64,000 bases of DNA, from the NCBI RefSeq assembly GCF_002288925.2, contig NW_022098045.1, positions 253,349 to 317,348 of the forward strand. The letters run 5' to 3'. The notes beneath the pieces were generated by a model. That model had not been told where the DNA came from. It did no database searches and saw only the letters and a program-made list of their open reading frames with translations. Shown one piece after another: positions 33,741 to 46,689 of this stretch. The translations under genes and the position numbers were made by a program. The first letter of the stretch is position 1. Every line of letters starts with the position of its first letter. This DNA is from Delphinapterus leucas (taxonomy: Eukaryota; Chordata; Mammalia; Artiodactyla; Monodontidae).

Positions 33741-34839
33741 AACTACTTAGTTGCTAAAGGACAATCCTGTTTCTTAGGAACTGGACATGGAATTCAAAGC
33801 CAGGTAACACTTAGAGTGACCACACTTCCCAAAGGACAGTATGGGTGTAGATTTGGGATCAGGTTTTTCCATTCAGTAGGGAATACGCTACTGATATAAC
33901 AAGCAAGGAAAAATCCCCTGAAGATGAAATGGAAAATGTTTGTTATCTGGTGACTGTGGAAAGTGTCTGGTGCTGAGATAACTCCATTGATATTTACTAA
34001 CGTACTCTTACTCATTAATATCACTGCACACTAGTAAAACCCCATCCTGCTTGGGACCTGCATATGTTTTAATGAAAAAAGTGCCTGTCTCAGTGGGCAT
34101 TTTGTCAGGGGAAGCCAAATGGCTGTTTACCAAAAAACTTCATAGCATGAATTCACTACAGTCTAGTGCAGGGCTTCTAAATCTGGGAACCATGATTCAA
34201 AAAATTATATATAAAATTTTACATTTGTGCTTTTTTTTTCCTAGGGCAAAAATCCTTAGGGTCTGTTAGAACCCCCAAAGAAAAAAAGCAGTGTTTGAAA
34301 AACACAGTTGTTATCATAAGATCAGAATTTATGCTCCACACTATGCTAGGTCCTGAGGTACAGCACAGTGAATAAGCCCGCTCCTCCGTATTTTCTGAGC
34401 TTATTGACAAGTGGGTAGTAGGGTAGTTCAACAAGTAAAATGGCAATCACTGTAGTACCTTGGTACAGAGCCAATGTATGACATATATATGTATGAAATT
34501 ATATAAACCAGATTTAAGGCATCTGGCTATTGTAGTTTTCTGCTATGATTAAACAAATAGTGCTGTATGTGTTAGGCCATAGAAGAGGGATTTCTGTGCT
34601 CCGTTCCACAACAGAAGCTTAATTTTGTCTTTCATTTTAGTTTCCGCAACTACCAGGATCTAATTATGTCACATCCAGATTCCTACACCTACTTTTAGCT
34701 TTTCTCCAAACCATTTCTCTTCCTATACTGATTCATTCTTTATAAAATTGCCAAATGAGTCTTCAAGAAAGTAAACTTTTCATTCTTGTACATGAGCCTG
34801 TTTCAGGCAGCCTTTATATTGAATGTAGAATATTCCTGA

Positions 34840-35040
34840 AAAGGTGGTAGTGGTGGTGGTGGTGTAGCAAGAAGAGATGCTATGTTTTATTGAGCAGCTA
34901 CTTTGTGCCAGGAACTGTTTCCTCTAAGTAATATATATGTATTATCTCATTTAATCCTTACAAAAACCCTTTGAGCCTAGGTACTGTTATCCCCATTTTA
35001 CAAATTGACAGATTCAGAGATGTAGTAAGTGTTGGAGCCT
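34840..35040 (+). repeat. MIR-type SINE preceded by a (GGT)n run
   Basis: A (GGT)n run at about 34842-34863 is followed by MIR sequence: GAGCAGCTACTTTGTGCCAG, TTATCTCATTTAATCCTTAC, TATCCCCATTTTACAAATTG. Confidence 0.8.
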
Positions 35041-36133
35041 CCATCCAACCCACATGCAGCTCACCTACACCGCAATTCAGTGAGTGTACGTCCAACAATA
35101 GACCTGTGTGTCATAAAGAACATCTTCCTCCCAGTCTCTGGTGACATATTTCCAGTAATTTTGTACACAATTGAACGTGGCATTGACCAGCTTTTGTCCA
35201 GTGAGCATCCAAATGAGGCCAAAAGCATGCCAATTGGGGCAGGCTTGGTGATTGCCATCAATTAAATTGGATACCTTAGCATGTTACCCACTTGGGTTTT
35301 TTTTTCCTCTTTCCACCCGTTTTTATAAAGCCCATAAAAATATTTACATAGTTGTGCAGATGCTGCGAAACAGTAAAAATGGCACACTGCTGAAACTGAC
35401 CTGGTGGGCAGGCAGCACCTTTATGTGCTAAGTTTAAAATGTTTCTCAAGTAGATGTGCAAAATGACGTGGAAAGCTGTTTGTGGTAGCAGTAATGTTCA
35501 TGATTATGGATTGTCTGAAACAGTAACGACGTTGAATCCTTATTCTTTAGCTAACTATTCCCATGCCCTTCTTTTGGGTAATTTTACTTATCAAATGTTT
35601 TTTCAAACTCCTTTTCAATGCTTACCTATTTCAATCAGGCTGTGATTCTGCACTTTGCCAAAACCCTGATTATTCTTGTTGTTATACTATTCCCGCTTTA
35701 GATTCTCCGTGCTGACATTAAATTAGGAAAGGGTTCATCAATGAACCTTTTCCAACAAGTCCAATATCCTTCATCTCCTGAATCGTTGGATACTGTCTGT
35801 GTCACTTGACTGAATGCACTTTAAATCATTCTCCAGTGATTTATTTTAACCTATGTGATTCGTACTTTATGAGATTATACAGAAAGTTCTTTAGGGTAAA
35901 ACTTTTCTTTTGCATCCTTCAGAAGGCCTTATATTACTGTGTACTGTTTATTGTAGCTGTCTAACACACTTTAGGTGAACTCATTAATGCCTCATAACCC
36001 CAGAAAATAATCATTCTTAAAAGAAAAGTTTATTGGAATACCTTCCCTCCATTACACATAACTTATGTTTCTGGGTATTTTAAATTTTAAAAAATCATTT
36101 ATCTCATATTATAAACTCATTGTATCTTATTTC

Positions 36134-36363
36134 AAAAATGGAAGTTTAGGGCTTCCCTGGTGGCGCAGTGGTTGAGAGTCCGCCTGCCGATGCAGGGGAC
36201 ACGGGTTTGTGCCCCGGTCCGGGAAGATCCCACATGCCGTGGAGCGGCTGGGCCCGTGACCCATGGCCGCTGAGCCTGCGCGTCTGGAGCCTGTGCTCCG
36301 CTACGGGAGAGGCCACAACAGTGAGAGACCCGCGTACCCCCCCCAAAAAAAATGGAAGTTTAG
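36134..36363 (+). mobile_element. CHR-2-type SINE, plus strand
   Basis: The body is 36150-36347 (GGCTTCCCTGGTGGCGCAG ... CGCGTACCCCCCCC). TSDs AAAAATGGAAGTTTAG at 36134-36149 and 36348-36363 are identical. Confidence 0.96.
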
Positions 36364-36399
36364 TACAACAAATAATTTGTTGTTGTTGTTTAAAATATC

Positions 36400-37250
36400 T
36401 GTGAATAATATTCAGTGCTGATGAAAGTGTGGGAAGGCTCAGATAGGGCTCTGCTAGTAGGATATATATTGGTACAGCCTTTTTGGAAATCACTTTATCA
36501 GTGTGAATCAAGAGCCTTGAAAAATTAAGTTCCAGTTGTTTTACCAGATATCTATCCTAAGGAGATAATCAGAGATAAAGGCAAAATATATAGGTATATA
36601 TATTTATCACTGTATTATGATTTATAGTAGCAAAACTTTAATTGCAACTTAAATAACCTAATAGGAAAATTGTTCAATAAATTGTAGAGCATCAGTACAA
36701 CAAACACTAATAATGGTGTTGTGGAAGAATATTTAATGGCAGGGAGTATTTTTTAAAATATAGTAAGTTTTATGGGCTTCCTTGTGGCGCAGTGGTTAAG
36801 AATTAGCCTGCCAATGTAGGGGACACGGGTTCGTGCCCCGGTCCGGGAAGATCCCACATGCCGCGGAGCGGCTAGGCCCGTGAGCCATGGCCGCTGAGCC
36901 TGCGCGTCCAGAGCCTGTGCTCCGCAACGGAAGAGGCTGCAACAGTGAGAGGCCCACATACCGCAAAAAATAAATAAATAAAATATAGTAAGTTTTAAAA
37001 GCTGTCTCCCAAGCCACATATACACTGTGGTCACAGGTTTTTTTGCTGCGTTGGGTCTTAGTTGCCACAATTTGATTTAAATATAGGTACACGTACACAC
37101 AAGTGAAAGGAAATGTACCAAAAATGTAAAAAAGTGGTTTTCTCTGGATAGTGGAACTACAGATGATTTTTATAGTCTTCATACTTCATTATGTCTTCCA
37201 AATATTCTACAAGAGGATATATTACTATAATCAGGAAACAATGTTATTTT
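36400..37250 (+). mobile_element. Old L1 3' region, plus strand, split by a SINE
   Basis: GGTACAGCCTTTTTGGAAATC, CCTAAGGAGATAATCAGAG, TAGTAGCAAAACTTTAATTG and GTGGTTTTCTCTGGATAGTGG follow the order of the C-terminal ORF2 and 3' UTR of an old L1M-type element. The SINE at 36773-36979 interrupts it. A scrap of SINE tail in minus orientation (TTTTTTTGCTGCGTTGGGTC) lies at 37038-37068. Confidence 0.6.
36755..36997 (+). mobile_element. CHR-2-type SINE, plus strand
   Basis: The body is 36773-36979. Identical TSDs AAAATATAGTAAGTTTTA lie at 36755-36772 and 36980-36997. The head reads GGGCTTCCTTGTGGCGCAG and the tail ends in an AAATAAATA run. Confidence 0.96.
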
Positions 37251-37370
37251 TTTCTTTAAAGAAAAAAGCTTAATGAAAACTGTAGATGTGCAGTCATCCA
37301 TCTTTCTAACTCAGAGTTAAGTACCTTCCATGACAGAGTTTCCAACAGCCATGAATAGGAGAAATAGCCT

Positions 37371-37608
37371 AAAAGTGGAGCTACTGGGCTTCCCTGGTGG
37401 TGCAGTGGTTGAGAGTCCTCCTGCCGATGCGGTGGACACGGGTTCGTGCCCCGGTCCGGGAAGATCCCACATGCCGCGGAGCGGCTGGGCCCGTGAGCCA
37501 TGGCTGCTGAGCCTGCGCGGCCAGAGCCTGTGCTCCTCAACGGGAAAGGCCACAACAGTGAGAGGCCCATACCGGAAAAAAAAAAAAAAAAAAAAAGTGG
37601 AGCTACTG
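37371..37608 (+). mobile_element. CHR-2-type SINE, plus strand
   Basis: The body is 37387-37592, with a poly-A tail of about 20 bases. Identical TSDs AAAAGTGGAGCTACTG are at 37371-37386 and 37593-37608. This is the third same-strand copy within 1.5 kb. Confidence 0.96.
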
Positions 37609-39199
37609 CTTTAGATTCAATTTCCACTATAATTTTTTAATATTTCTAGTAAACATCTTGAGTTTTTCCAGGTCACAGGTCAGGGTTTATTTTTTGGCTT
37701 GCTTTGTTTTCAGAACTGTCTAAATGCTGCATGCTGTGCACAGGGGTGACCCACAGCATTTAGACTTAGGTGCATTTAGTACAGCATTTGATTTATTCCT
37801 TTCCTGTGTTCAGAAAATAAAACCTGAGTTGTTAGGATTCTCTGTTTTACAGAATCGTGTTCTTTGCTTTCGCTCTGGCACTCCTCCTTTTGTAATCTGC
37901 CCTCAGTGAGATTATTGGAATATCTGTTGCCACCAACCCAGTTAGCCTCATAGTCAGGTTCTCTTGAGTTGTGATTATGTGTGCACAAGGCAGTCTTCGT
38001 GAACTTCTCAAAGTGAAGAGGTTATAGCTTTTACTACCATCTCAGAAACCTACCAGACAAAGTTCTTTGGACAAGGTTCATCCCTTCTTGTTGTTCTGCT
38101 CTGGGAGTAGTCTGGCTAGTCACCTTTACAAGGTAAGTTTTACCCACTTGCCTCTGAGATTTTATAAAATCCTAAATCTGGGAGAGAAGTATCAGCAGAG
38201 TTCCATTTGTACCTCAATCTGTAATGAAACCATAGAAGAGCTACATGTTTCCTCTGAGCTGACTGTAATGTGCTCTCCCTAAAATCAGCTTTCTCCTTCT
38301 GATTTCAGGCCTGCTTTCAATTTCTTCCCAACTCCCTAGTACTCCTGTCACTGGAGTCTGCTTTAGTGCCCTGTCATTAATCACAGTGCCTTACTACTGT
38401 CTTTCCTCTTTATTGGTGAGCTTTTTCTGGACCGTTTTTGAACGGAGCTTTTACTTTAATTTGTGACTTTCTTAGTGTAGTTCACATTAACTCTTCTTTG
38501 GGTTATCAGCGCCTAGTGCCAGAAGGTTATTTGTCCTAAGCTAATCATGGACATCTTTATCATTTTCCAGAGGTACATGCTGTACCAGATTAGATAACTA
38601 ATACTCAGTGATGGATCTCAGATTGGAATTCAAGCTGTTGGATTCCCAAGCCTGGGTACCTGTGAGACCTGGCTAGGAAGAGAGCAAGGCTGTCACTTGA
38701 GAGCGCCCACAGTATTCTCTGCGCTTCAGTGTGGTTCTGTATTATTTCGGGTTTGTTGGTTGTGCCCCTTTTTTGGGAAGGTGGAGAGTATAATGGGGCA
38801 TGATTTTCCTTTGCTGTTGTTCTAACCCCACTGGGACTGCTAAAAAGTACTTTTGAGTACAGGGAAGTAAATACTAAAATTCATTCCCTTGCAGTTTTTT
38901 TGTATTTGAACTTTGCCAGAGAACAAATAGATGAATTTGATGAGCTTAAGAGGGACAGTGAAACATACTTATTGTCAAATGACCCCTGAGTATTTATTTT
39001 TCATCATAATTAAATTTCCCCCAATAAAAAATATTATATCAGCATATTGAAAATACTGGGGTTCTCTTAGAAAAATATATTTAGAATTATATATATATAT
39101 ATGAATTTTAGTGAAAACAACTTTATTTTTAAAGTTGTATAATATACTCGCATTTAAGAGTCACAGAATACAGACAAGTGAAAATATATAAAACAGTAG

Positions 39200-39650
39200 A
39201 ATTCACCTAAAATTCTAGGACCTATCAGTAACCACTGGTAAGGTCTAGCAACCTGATTCTCTTTTTTAATATATACATATGTGGTTCGTTTACAAACTCG
39301 CACAATTTTATGCATGTAAGGTCATCACATACCTGTCTTGTGTGACCTGCCGTTCTTCTCTCCACTTCAGTAAATAGAAATCTCTACTGCCTCATTTAAT
39401 GCCTTCACTTGTTTGGATGTGCCATGATTTCTTTACTCCCTTATTATAGATATTTAGGTTATTTCAAAATTAGGCTACCCCAAACAGTTTTGGTACATCA
39501 TTATGTTTATAAATTGAACACTTTTCAGTTGAACAATTTCATTTTTAGAAGTGGAATTTCTGGGTCAAATAGTAATATATTTTACTTTTTTTATACACAT
39601 TTCCAAGCTGCAATAAACATTAAAAAAAATTTAATGCCATGGTGTCATGA
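39200..39650 (-). mobile_element. Antisense old L1-like fragment
   Basis: TTTAGGTTATTTCAAAATTAG, GAAGTGGAATTTCTGGGTC and CACATTTCCAAGCTGC are typical of the reverse complement of old L1M 3' regions. Boundaries are approximate. Confidence 0.5.
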
Positions 39651-40436
39651 ATTTTCATATTGGCTGCTTCTTTGCAACTCATTTTTATCTTTTCCCTCTG
39701 CAGTTGGTTGTGGTTTCCCACACTATTAAAATCTGAACTTTCAAAGGAAACAGTTGTGGGGTTTTAGGACAGTTGATTCAGCAGCTGCAAACTGCATGAT
39801 AATGTTTTATCTGGTTTTTTTGGGGGGGGGGGCGTTCTTTGAGCTAGTGACAATGTCCTAGCAGAAGAGAATGAGTTTTACTGTTGATTGTACAGTGAGA
39901 AATTTCACACTTCTCTAAGATTGCTATGGTTTACTTTCTACAATGAAAAGGCTGCTGGAATTTCTTTTTTCTTTCTCCAAGAGCTGTAAAACTTAGGGTA
40001 TGTATGAGATGTACTCTGTGTTATCTGAGAATTTCACAGTGTCCTCTTTTATGGGTAGCAGCTACCCAGTTGAGGTCCAGTTAGTCAGAGACGTTATTTT
40101 CTGCCATTGCAGCCATTCAGGCAAGAGGGCAAAGGGTCTCCTGATGCAGTGGAGGCCCCTTTTTTTCATCCCCTCACTCCCCGTCAGGCCCTGTGTCACC
40201 TAGCTGCTCACCTGACTTAGGAATCTGTTTTATCTAATACCAGTCCCTTTTTACCTTGTGTCATAGTTACATAGTTCTCCTCAAGGGCAGTGTCTGTGGA
40301 TATTTCATCTTTGTCTTTTCTGTACAGATTAACTGTCCTAACTGCCTTAGTAAAGCCCTGTGCTCCCCGTTTGTGCTCAGCGAATATTAAACGGCTCAAA
40401 TGTTGATAACTATTGGAAAAACCTGCATTCCTCCTC

Positions 40437-41269
40437 TTGTGTCTCTCTTTTACTTTCACACAGAACACTTCACTTCCGACACTTCTTGTCACCAAATGTG
40501 TGGGATTTTTCCCAATACCAAGCAATTCCGTGACACCAGCTGGGTGTCCCACAATTTATCTCCTTTCTGACTCTGTCTACCTGGAGATAACATCAGATCC
40601 CACAGATCAAAGGCTCAGACCCTCAAGACTGTTCCCTCCCAGCCCACAACCATAACACTTCAGCTGCCAAATGCAAGTTGTAGGGCCCCAGATCACCCAC
40701 CACTTCTCTCTGGCTGGGCTACAAATCACAGATTCCCATGACCTCTCTCTTATATTCAGTTATTTGCTAAAGAGCTCACAGAACTCAGGGAAACACTTAA
40801 CTTACGTTTGCCAGTTTATTAGAGGATATGATAAAGGAAAGAGATGCACAGCCAGATGAAGGGATACGTAGGGTGAGGTCTGGGAGGGCCCAGAGCGCAG
40901 GAGCTTCTGTCCCTGTCTAGTTGGAATGCATCACCCTCCCCGTGTGTGAATGTGTTCACCAACCTGAAAGCTTTCAAACCCCATACTATTGGGATTTTAA
41001 GGAGCCTTCCTCACATGGATAAGACCAATTATTAACTCCATTTTCAGCCCCTCTCGTCTCTTCAGAGAGGTGGGGGAGTGTTGCTGATAATTCCAAGCTT
41101 CTAATGATGGGAACCAGATCCCATTCAGGAGCCACCCAGAGTCACCTGATTAGAACAAAAGATGCTCCTACTGTTCTTAGCACTCAGGAATTTATATGGT
41201 TTCAGGAGGCCTCTGTCAGGGACTTGGCATGAAAACCAAAGATATATTTCTTATTATAAATCACAGTGT
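40437..41269 (+). repeat. LTR-like interspersed repeat, copy 1
   Basis: This diverged repeat of about 0.8 kb shares its order with 52509-53385: AAATGTGTGGG, GACACTGTCTAC-like, ACAAATCACAGATTCC, CTCACAGAACTCAGGGAAA, GCATCACCCTCC, GTGTTCACCAACC and ATAATTCCAAGC. Its length, CT-rich blocks and lack of coding capacity suggest an LTR of an endogenous-retrovirus family, but I cannot assign the family. A CHR-2 SINE adjoins its right end. Confidence 0.6.
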
Positions 41270-41501
41270 CACAGTAACTGTTTGTTTGTTTGTTTTTTTG
41301 TGGTACGCAGGCCTCTCGCTGTTGTGGCCTCTCCCATTGCGGAGCACAGGCTCCGGATGCGCAGGCTCAGCGGCCATGGCTCACAGGCCCAACTGCTCCA
41401 CGGCACGTGGGATCTTCCCGGACCGGGGCACGAGCCCGTGTCCCCTGCATCGGCAGGCGGACTCTCAACCACTGCGCCACCAGGGAAGCCCCACAGTAAC
41501 T
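41270..41501 (-). mobile_element. CHR-2-type SINE, minus strand
   Basis: The body is 41280-41491 (GTTTGTTTGTTTTTTTGTGG ... CACCAGGGAAGCCC) between identical TSDs CACAGTAACT at 41270-41279 and 41492-41501. Confidence 0.95.
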
Positions 41502-41914
41502 TAATATTACCTTTTCCAGGACCATTTGTATTTCTTTGCAGATATTTTTGTTTTTTATTATACTTTGAGGAGAAGATAGACCTTGGCCTAAATTACTGGT
41601 TTATTATAGCAGGACCTCTTAGCATTTTTTTTAAGTTAGCTTGATAGTTCCTCTGCTAATATTTATTATTAGGTTACCAACCTAATTATGTTATTGTTTA
41701 ACAGTGTCTCAGCTGCTGAATTTGTCCTTGGTCTACTTACATTGACTTATGTTCTTTCTCTGTGTTTAATAGTTAGTTTAGTTTGTTTGTTTGTTTTCCC
41801 AATCCCATTCCCTCTATTTCCTTTGAATAATTATGGCAAATATACTTAGAGGACTCCAGTTTGTAGCCAAATCAAAATACAGGGCACATATTGGTTTCTT
41901 GTAAATGTAAAGTT

Positions 41915-42000
41915 GACATTGAGTACCTGTGATTTGCTAAGTACTTTAAATTAATTAACATTTACTTTCACAACAGTCCTTCAGAGTTATTTGTGATCAG
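41915..42000 (+). repeat. MIR fragment
   Basis: ATTGAGTACCTGTGATTTGC, AAGTACTTTAAATTAATTAAC and TCACAACAGTCC follow the 5' half of MIR. Confidence 0.6.
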
Positions 42001-44144
42001 TGGTTGGGGCTTCAGGAAGGCTGTCCCCTCAAGAAACTCTCAAGAAACTCTAGTAAACTTTTAAAAAGTAACACTCTAAATCAAAGACACCTAGCCTCAA
42101 GGAGACAGTGTAACTTGGTTGCTTTTGTCTCTAAACTTGACTGCAACTCCCTTGTCTATAGTAATAATACTCCTGAAGAAAGAACTTATCGAGAAGAAGA
42201 GAGATCTCACAAGCCTGGGTACATAAACAATGGAGAGGAACTTTGAGTCTATTCCAGTGCTTCTCAGGAGGGATGGAGCTTCAGCTCTCCCTCATGGAGA
42301 GAAAAAAGAAGTAGCTATGCAGGGTCCAGTGTCAAAGCTAGGCCCTCTTTTACCAGACCACACTGCATCATCATTGAGTCACCACATACCATAAGAACAA
42401 CTATTTTACAGTACCACCTAATTAAATATTTCCAGAGCTAAGTAAATTAGTCTCCATGTTTAGCCAGGAAATGGTTCAGTGAACCTCAAATAACCTATGC
42501 TTCCTAATTCAGGGCCTTTGTATAGTTCCAGCCTGACTCTTATCTATTGACTTTAAAAGATGTCTTTGTTCATATGCATCTTAAAAATAAGATGATAGAG
42601 TCTGTTAGGAGCAGCATTTTTAACTGCTTTAAATCCAAGCGTTTAGAGTGGAGTGGTGGTCCTGACATTGCATTGGTCTCATGGCACCACACCCTGTGAC
42701 AATCCACTTGGCATTATAAGGTATGCACTCCTTTCCTTATGAGTCAGTGTTTTGAGTGAACTGAGGCTGTCTGTTTAGCCAGAGTAACTTTGGAAGCTCC
42801 CCTTTACCATTCACTTTAATATTTATAGTGCACACCTGGCACAATTCTGATTGCTACAGCTCTGCACTATGCATTATCTAGAGCAAAATTTTAATCCAGA
42901 CCTATCTTTTGTATCAACCAGCAAGGCTTTAGATTATGCTTCTTTGCAACTTGTGAATATGTATTATGATACAAATTAAAGGTAATATAGTTTTTTAGAC
43001 CAGGCGAGACATGCTCAAGTCAACAAAGTATTATCCCTAGAGAAAGGAAATGTTCTGGGAAAGAGAAGAGTTGGTCATGCTGCCACCCACCTCTTTGATT
43101 CATGTATTACATACTTTTGTTTTTATTGTTGTTGTTTTAATAAGTTGAACATATTCCAGAGGGCACAATTTAAAAAAATCTTTTATAAATCCTTCTTTGG
43201 GGGTTATAAAAGAGCAGTATGGTATCCATTCTTTATTACAATAAAACTGTGAGCATGCCAAGGTAAAGTGGGTAACAAGTTTAAAAGGAGAAAACATACC
43301 TTTTACCTTTCTGGGGAGGAGGGCTCTTTTAAATTGATTCCATCACTCTGACACTCATAATTTTAAATGTTGTTTTAGAAACAAAACAAAATATGTCTGG
43401 TTGGAACAGAAAAGTGCTCTAGGTGGCCCATGCCAAGGGGAAAATCAGAGAGATCCCTTGTACCCACACCCATTTCCAACTAGAAAATCACTTTCCTGAG
43501 CTCTTCTTTGCACAAATCTTGGAGTTTCTTTATATTTTGCTTTAATAGAGTAGACTTTTATTAGGTGACAAATGTAGTTTTTAGTTAAAGAAATGAAGAA
43601 TAAAATAGGAAGTCACCTTACGGATTTTCACAAGGTCACATGGCAAGTCTGTATGGCAAACTAACATGATCGTTAAAAGAATATTCTTATGAATCTATAG
43701 TCCTACATAATATAAATCTGTAGCATATTATATTTTCAGAGGATTATACTTGAAAATCATATATGCAAATATATATATGATGCCTTTTAACACAAATTCA
43801 TTGTAAAATAATAATACTGTGCTTTTTCTGTATGAGATACTTTCTAAGTGTTCTAGACATAAATCCAAAAAAAAGCTCTTAAAGCCAAAAGCATTTTTCA
43901 TAAATTTGCCTGAACTCACTTGATGCTAAAACATGACCTGAATTTACTTCAGGCTATTTATAGTCTTTATCCTGTTTAATCTGAATATCCATATGTGTCC
44001 TGCAGAAATGCTGATGTGCTTGCTTGTGAAGTGCTGTCTCAGGCCCTGCTGGTTCTACATGTTGGCCTCAGTATATGCCGTTTTACCTTTCTAAAAAAAA
44101 TAAAATTCTGCCTTTCAGAATGCATTTGGCCAGAAAATATTCAG

Positions 44145-44370
44145 CTAAAATATTTTGGACCTGTATTTACTCTTTTTACTCCTTGCAGCAGGGCTGTAAG
44201 ATAGGTACTCCTCTTGTCCATGGTTTATAGATGAGGAAACTGACTGAGGAAAAACAGATGAAGTACCTGGACCAAGGTCATACAAACAGTAAGGGGTGGA
44301 GCTGGGACGTGAGCCCGGGTGTTCCAGCTCCTGAGTCTGTTCTCGGAACTATCATATTCTCCTACCTCTG
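44145..44370 (+). repeat. MIR-type ancient SINE
   Basis: GATAGGTACTCCTC, GATGAGGAAACTGACTGAGG, CCAAGGTCATACAAACAG and GGAGCTGGGACGTGAGCCC match MIR core and 3' sections in order. Confidence 0.8.
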
Positions 44371-45955
44371 TTTATAAAGTGACTTGCTTGGGATGTTGAC
44401 AGAAGTTAGGAATTTAATCCTGGTTCTCTGAGCTGTACTCCTGTGCTTGGTTTTCTAAGTCATTGACTTCTAAACTTTTGAATTGGGGAACAGTACAAGT
44501 GTAATAGGGTATAGGTACTTGCATTCTTTTTATATTACCTTTTATATTACTTTTTATATTGCCTGTCTTTGTGTCTGACCTAACCGATAATCTTTATATA
44601 TGTAATTTTCAAAAAAGTTCCATTTTAATCACATATCACTTTACTAGATCCCCATCTGCTTCCCTGTTTTCTGAATTTAAATTTTAACTTTTTATATATT
44701 TGTGGGGTTTTTTGCACGTCTTTACAGGATAACTAAACATATATTTCACATTAGAATGAATGCTTACATTCCACTTGAAAATCACTATGCCACGTGAGAA
44801 CCAAAGTTGACCAGTTTAATTACAGTGATAATATAATGAACTAGTGAGTAGGACAAATGATAAATTGTTTTTCTGGATCATTACCCCCAAGTTATTGCTT
44901 CAGACCCTATGCTGGCTTCCATGATAAATTTTTCAAGAAAGAGGGCTTGTCATGGACAAAGTGTTCTTTGCCCATTTTCTCATTTCTGTTATGCTTCATC
45001 CTCTGAGAACTTACCTTTATTTGTATTTGCATATTTACACATATAAAATTCACATGATTTGGTGAGTTTAATTATGAATATTGCAGTTGTGTATAATACC
45101 ATGGTTTCAGAGTTACTGAAGGATGAACCTAATCCATTTTTTAAAAAATTTCTATAGGTTCTCAAAATTCATTTCAGAACAGATAATGATCTTACAGCTT
45201 TAAGACACTATTAGAAGACGCTATAATAAAGTATCTATTATATTTGTAATCATGACATCTGTGTCCTTTTGTCTCACATGGAATATTCTGTATACAAGAA
45301 CACTGAGTTTATAGTAAGAGGGGAGAGAGAGTACTATACTTTTAACTGAATAAACATCTGTCTTTATTGAATTATAAGTGATTTATCTTCAAAACAGCAA
45401 CTTTTCCTTTATTTTTGTTTGAGGGAAGGAGAGCTGTTTGGGTGGAAGGCTCGGGAAAGGTATTTAGGGTATTCTTTGGTTGTTTTAGGAAAAGTCACTA
45501 GTTTTGCATCATGATATTTGGCCTGAGTCTGAAAAACATTCCACATGTTTTTTTAGCTTTACTGAAGGGATCAAAAGAAATACTGAATGAGGTCAGTGTT
45601 GTGTACGCTAGAATACAGAGTCTCATCTTGATTTTCAGTGGGAAAAAAAGTCTGTTATTTATGGGATATACAGATCCCATAGAAGATCTGTGAAATTAGA
45701 AGCCTTGAAATTATTAATCTTAGCTTTGAGACCTATTTAATAGTCATAGTTGATATTTCTGCTCGGTTAGTGTCACATTCCTCTTTGGGTATGTTCCCAG
45801 CGCTTTTCACCGCTAATCTCTGAGTTAAGCCCAAAGAGTTCTAGGCATCTCCCTTTCAGTTATCCCTTTTGAAACCTTGTTTTTAACAACACTTTTCTTT
45901 CTTGGCTTGCATGACATTTTATCTTTCTTTTCCTTTCTTTTTGCTGTTTGCAAAG

Positions 45956-46009
45956 ACTCTTGGGAGGATTTGACAGATTTGGTGGAGCAAATGCGCGATG
46001 ATACAGAAG
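45956..46009 (+). CDS. RUFY3: RUFY3 54-nt alternative internal exon (candidate)
   Basis: A 54-nt segment is preceded by a long polypyrimidine tract and CAAAG acceptor and followed by a GAAG|GTGCGT donor. Entered in phase 1 it reads SWEDLTDLVEQMRDDTE and leaves in phase 1, so including it adds exactly 18 residues without changing frame. From the MSALTPP exon it would give ..QED-SWEDL.. and from the CpG-island exon ..KHH-SWEDL... In both cases the last G joins the 61318 exon to form Asp (..DDTEDPNYL). The peptide is acidic and could form a short amphipathic helix just before the RUN domain. Support comes from splice signals, phase and open frame. I have no transcript evidence, and its distance from other exons (16 and 15 kb) is unremarkable. 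Confidence 0.75.
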
Positions 46010-46689
46010 GTGCGTGCCACACCAACATCTTTCAGTTTTCTTTTTCTTTTTTTTTTTTTTTAATCTTCTAACCACCTTTTGATTGTTTTCCATAAGAGGA
46101 AGTGTCCGCTTTAGGTTTTATTTCCCATGACTGTAACTGGAGCAGTAAGCGTATTCGCCAGATTTTCCATGCAGGTACTTCGTACAGGATTAGGTTTTCA
46201 GAGTCTTGCATTTAAAAATCTTTATCTTTCTGGTTCCAAGTAAAGTGGGATTAATATATGTTTATGCTGTTCCTTTAAGATAATAATATGTTCAAAGGGG
46301 ACTTTATTTCAAGATTATATCATTTTTCTATGGCTGTTTTTTCATGTGTTAGGAAGATGTAAATTTTTTATCATTCATGAAAAGAAATATATATATCTAT
46401 ATGTATTACCATGAACAAGCAGTTTAAAAACAAACAGATCCCAGGAACTTCAAGTACCTGGAATGTTGCTCTGATTTGTAGATTTCCCAGAACATTAAGT
46501 CATTTTGAGCTTGGTCATGTAATAGCATTCCTTTCTGGTGGAATTACCTTGAAAAGTAGCACATGTGTTCAAATGCATGAAGGTTCCCCAAACCAATAAT
46601 TATTTCTTCTATAATTGGCACCTAACTTTAGGGATCTCAAGGTGATTCACACATTTTATAATAAAGATAGAAAAATTGAAGTTTGGCTC

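Larger units (their letters stand above)
30185..45955 (+). other. RUFY3: RUFY3 intron downstream of the MSALTPP exon
   Basis: This intron contains an L2-like piece (33.6 kb), a MIR with a preceding GTG repeat (34.85-35.0 kb), three same-strand CHR-2 SINEs (36.15, 36.77 and 37.39 kb), an old L1 3' end around them, an antisense old L1 fragment (39.2-39.65 kb), a G12 homopolymer (39821-39832), an LTR-like repeat with an adjoining SINE (40.4-41.5 kb) and MIR copies (41.9 and 44.2 kb). I recognise nothing in 30290-33590, 37610-39110 or 42010-44140. A short tandem duplication of CAAGAAACTCT sits at about 42033-42054. Confidence 0.75.

Noticed and set aside
37038..37068. Possible independent SINE insertion (TTTTTTTGCTGCGTTGGGTC)
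   Set aside because: Only about 30 bp resemble the SINE 3' end and no TSD is seen. It is noted only as a scrap inside the L1 entry.
42004..42246. 80-codon open frame ending ..KPGYINNGEEL
   Set aside because: It looks mildly protein-like, but it has no recognisable family, no polypyrimidine-AG entry in frame and no phase match to RUFY3 exons.
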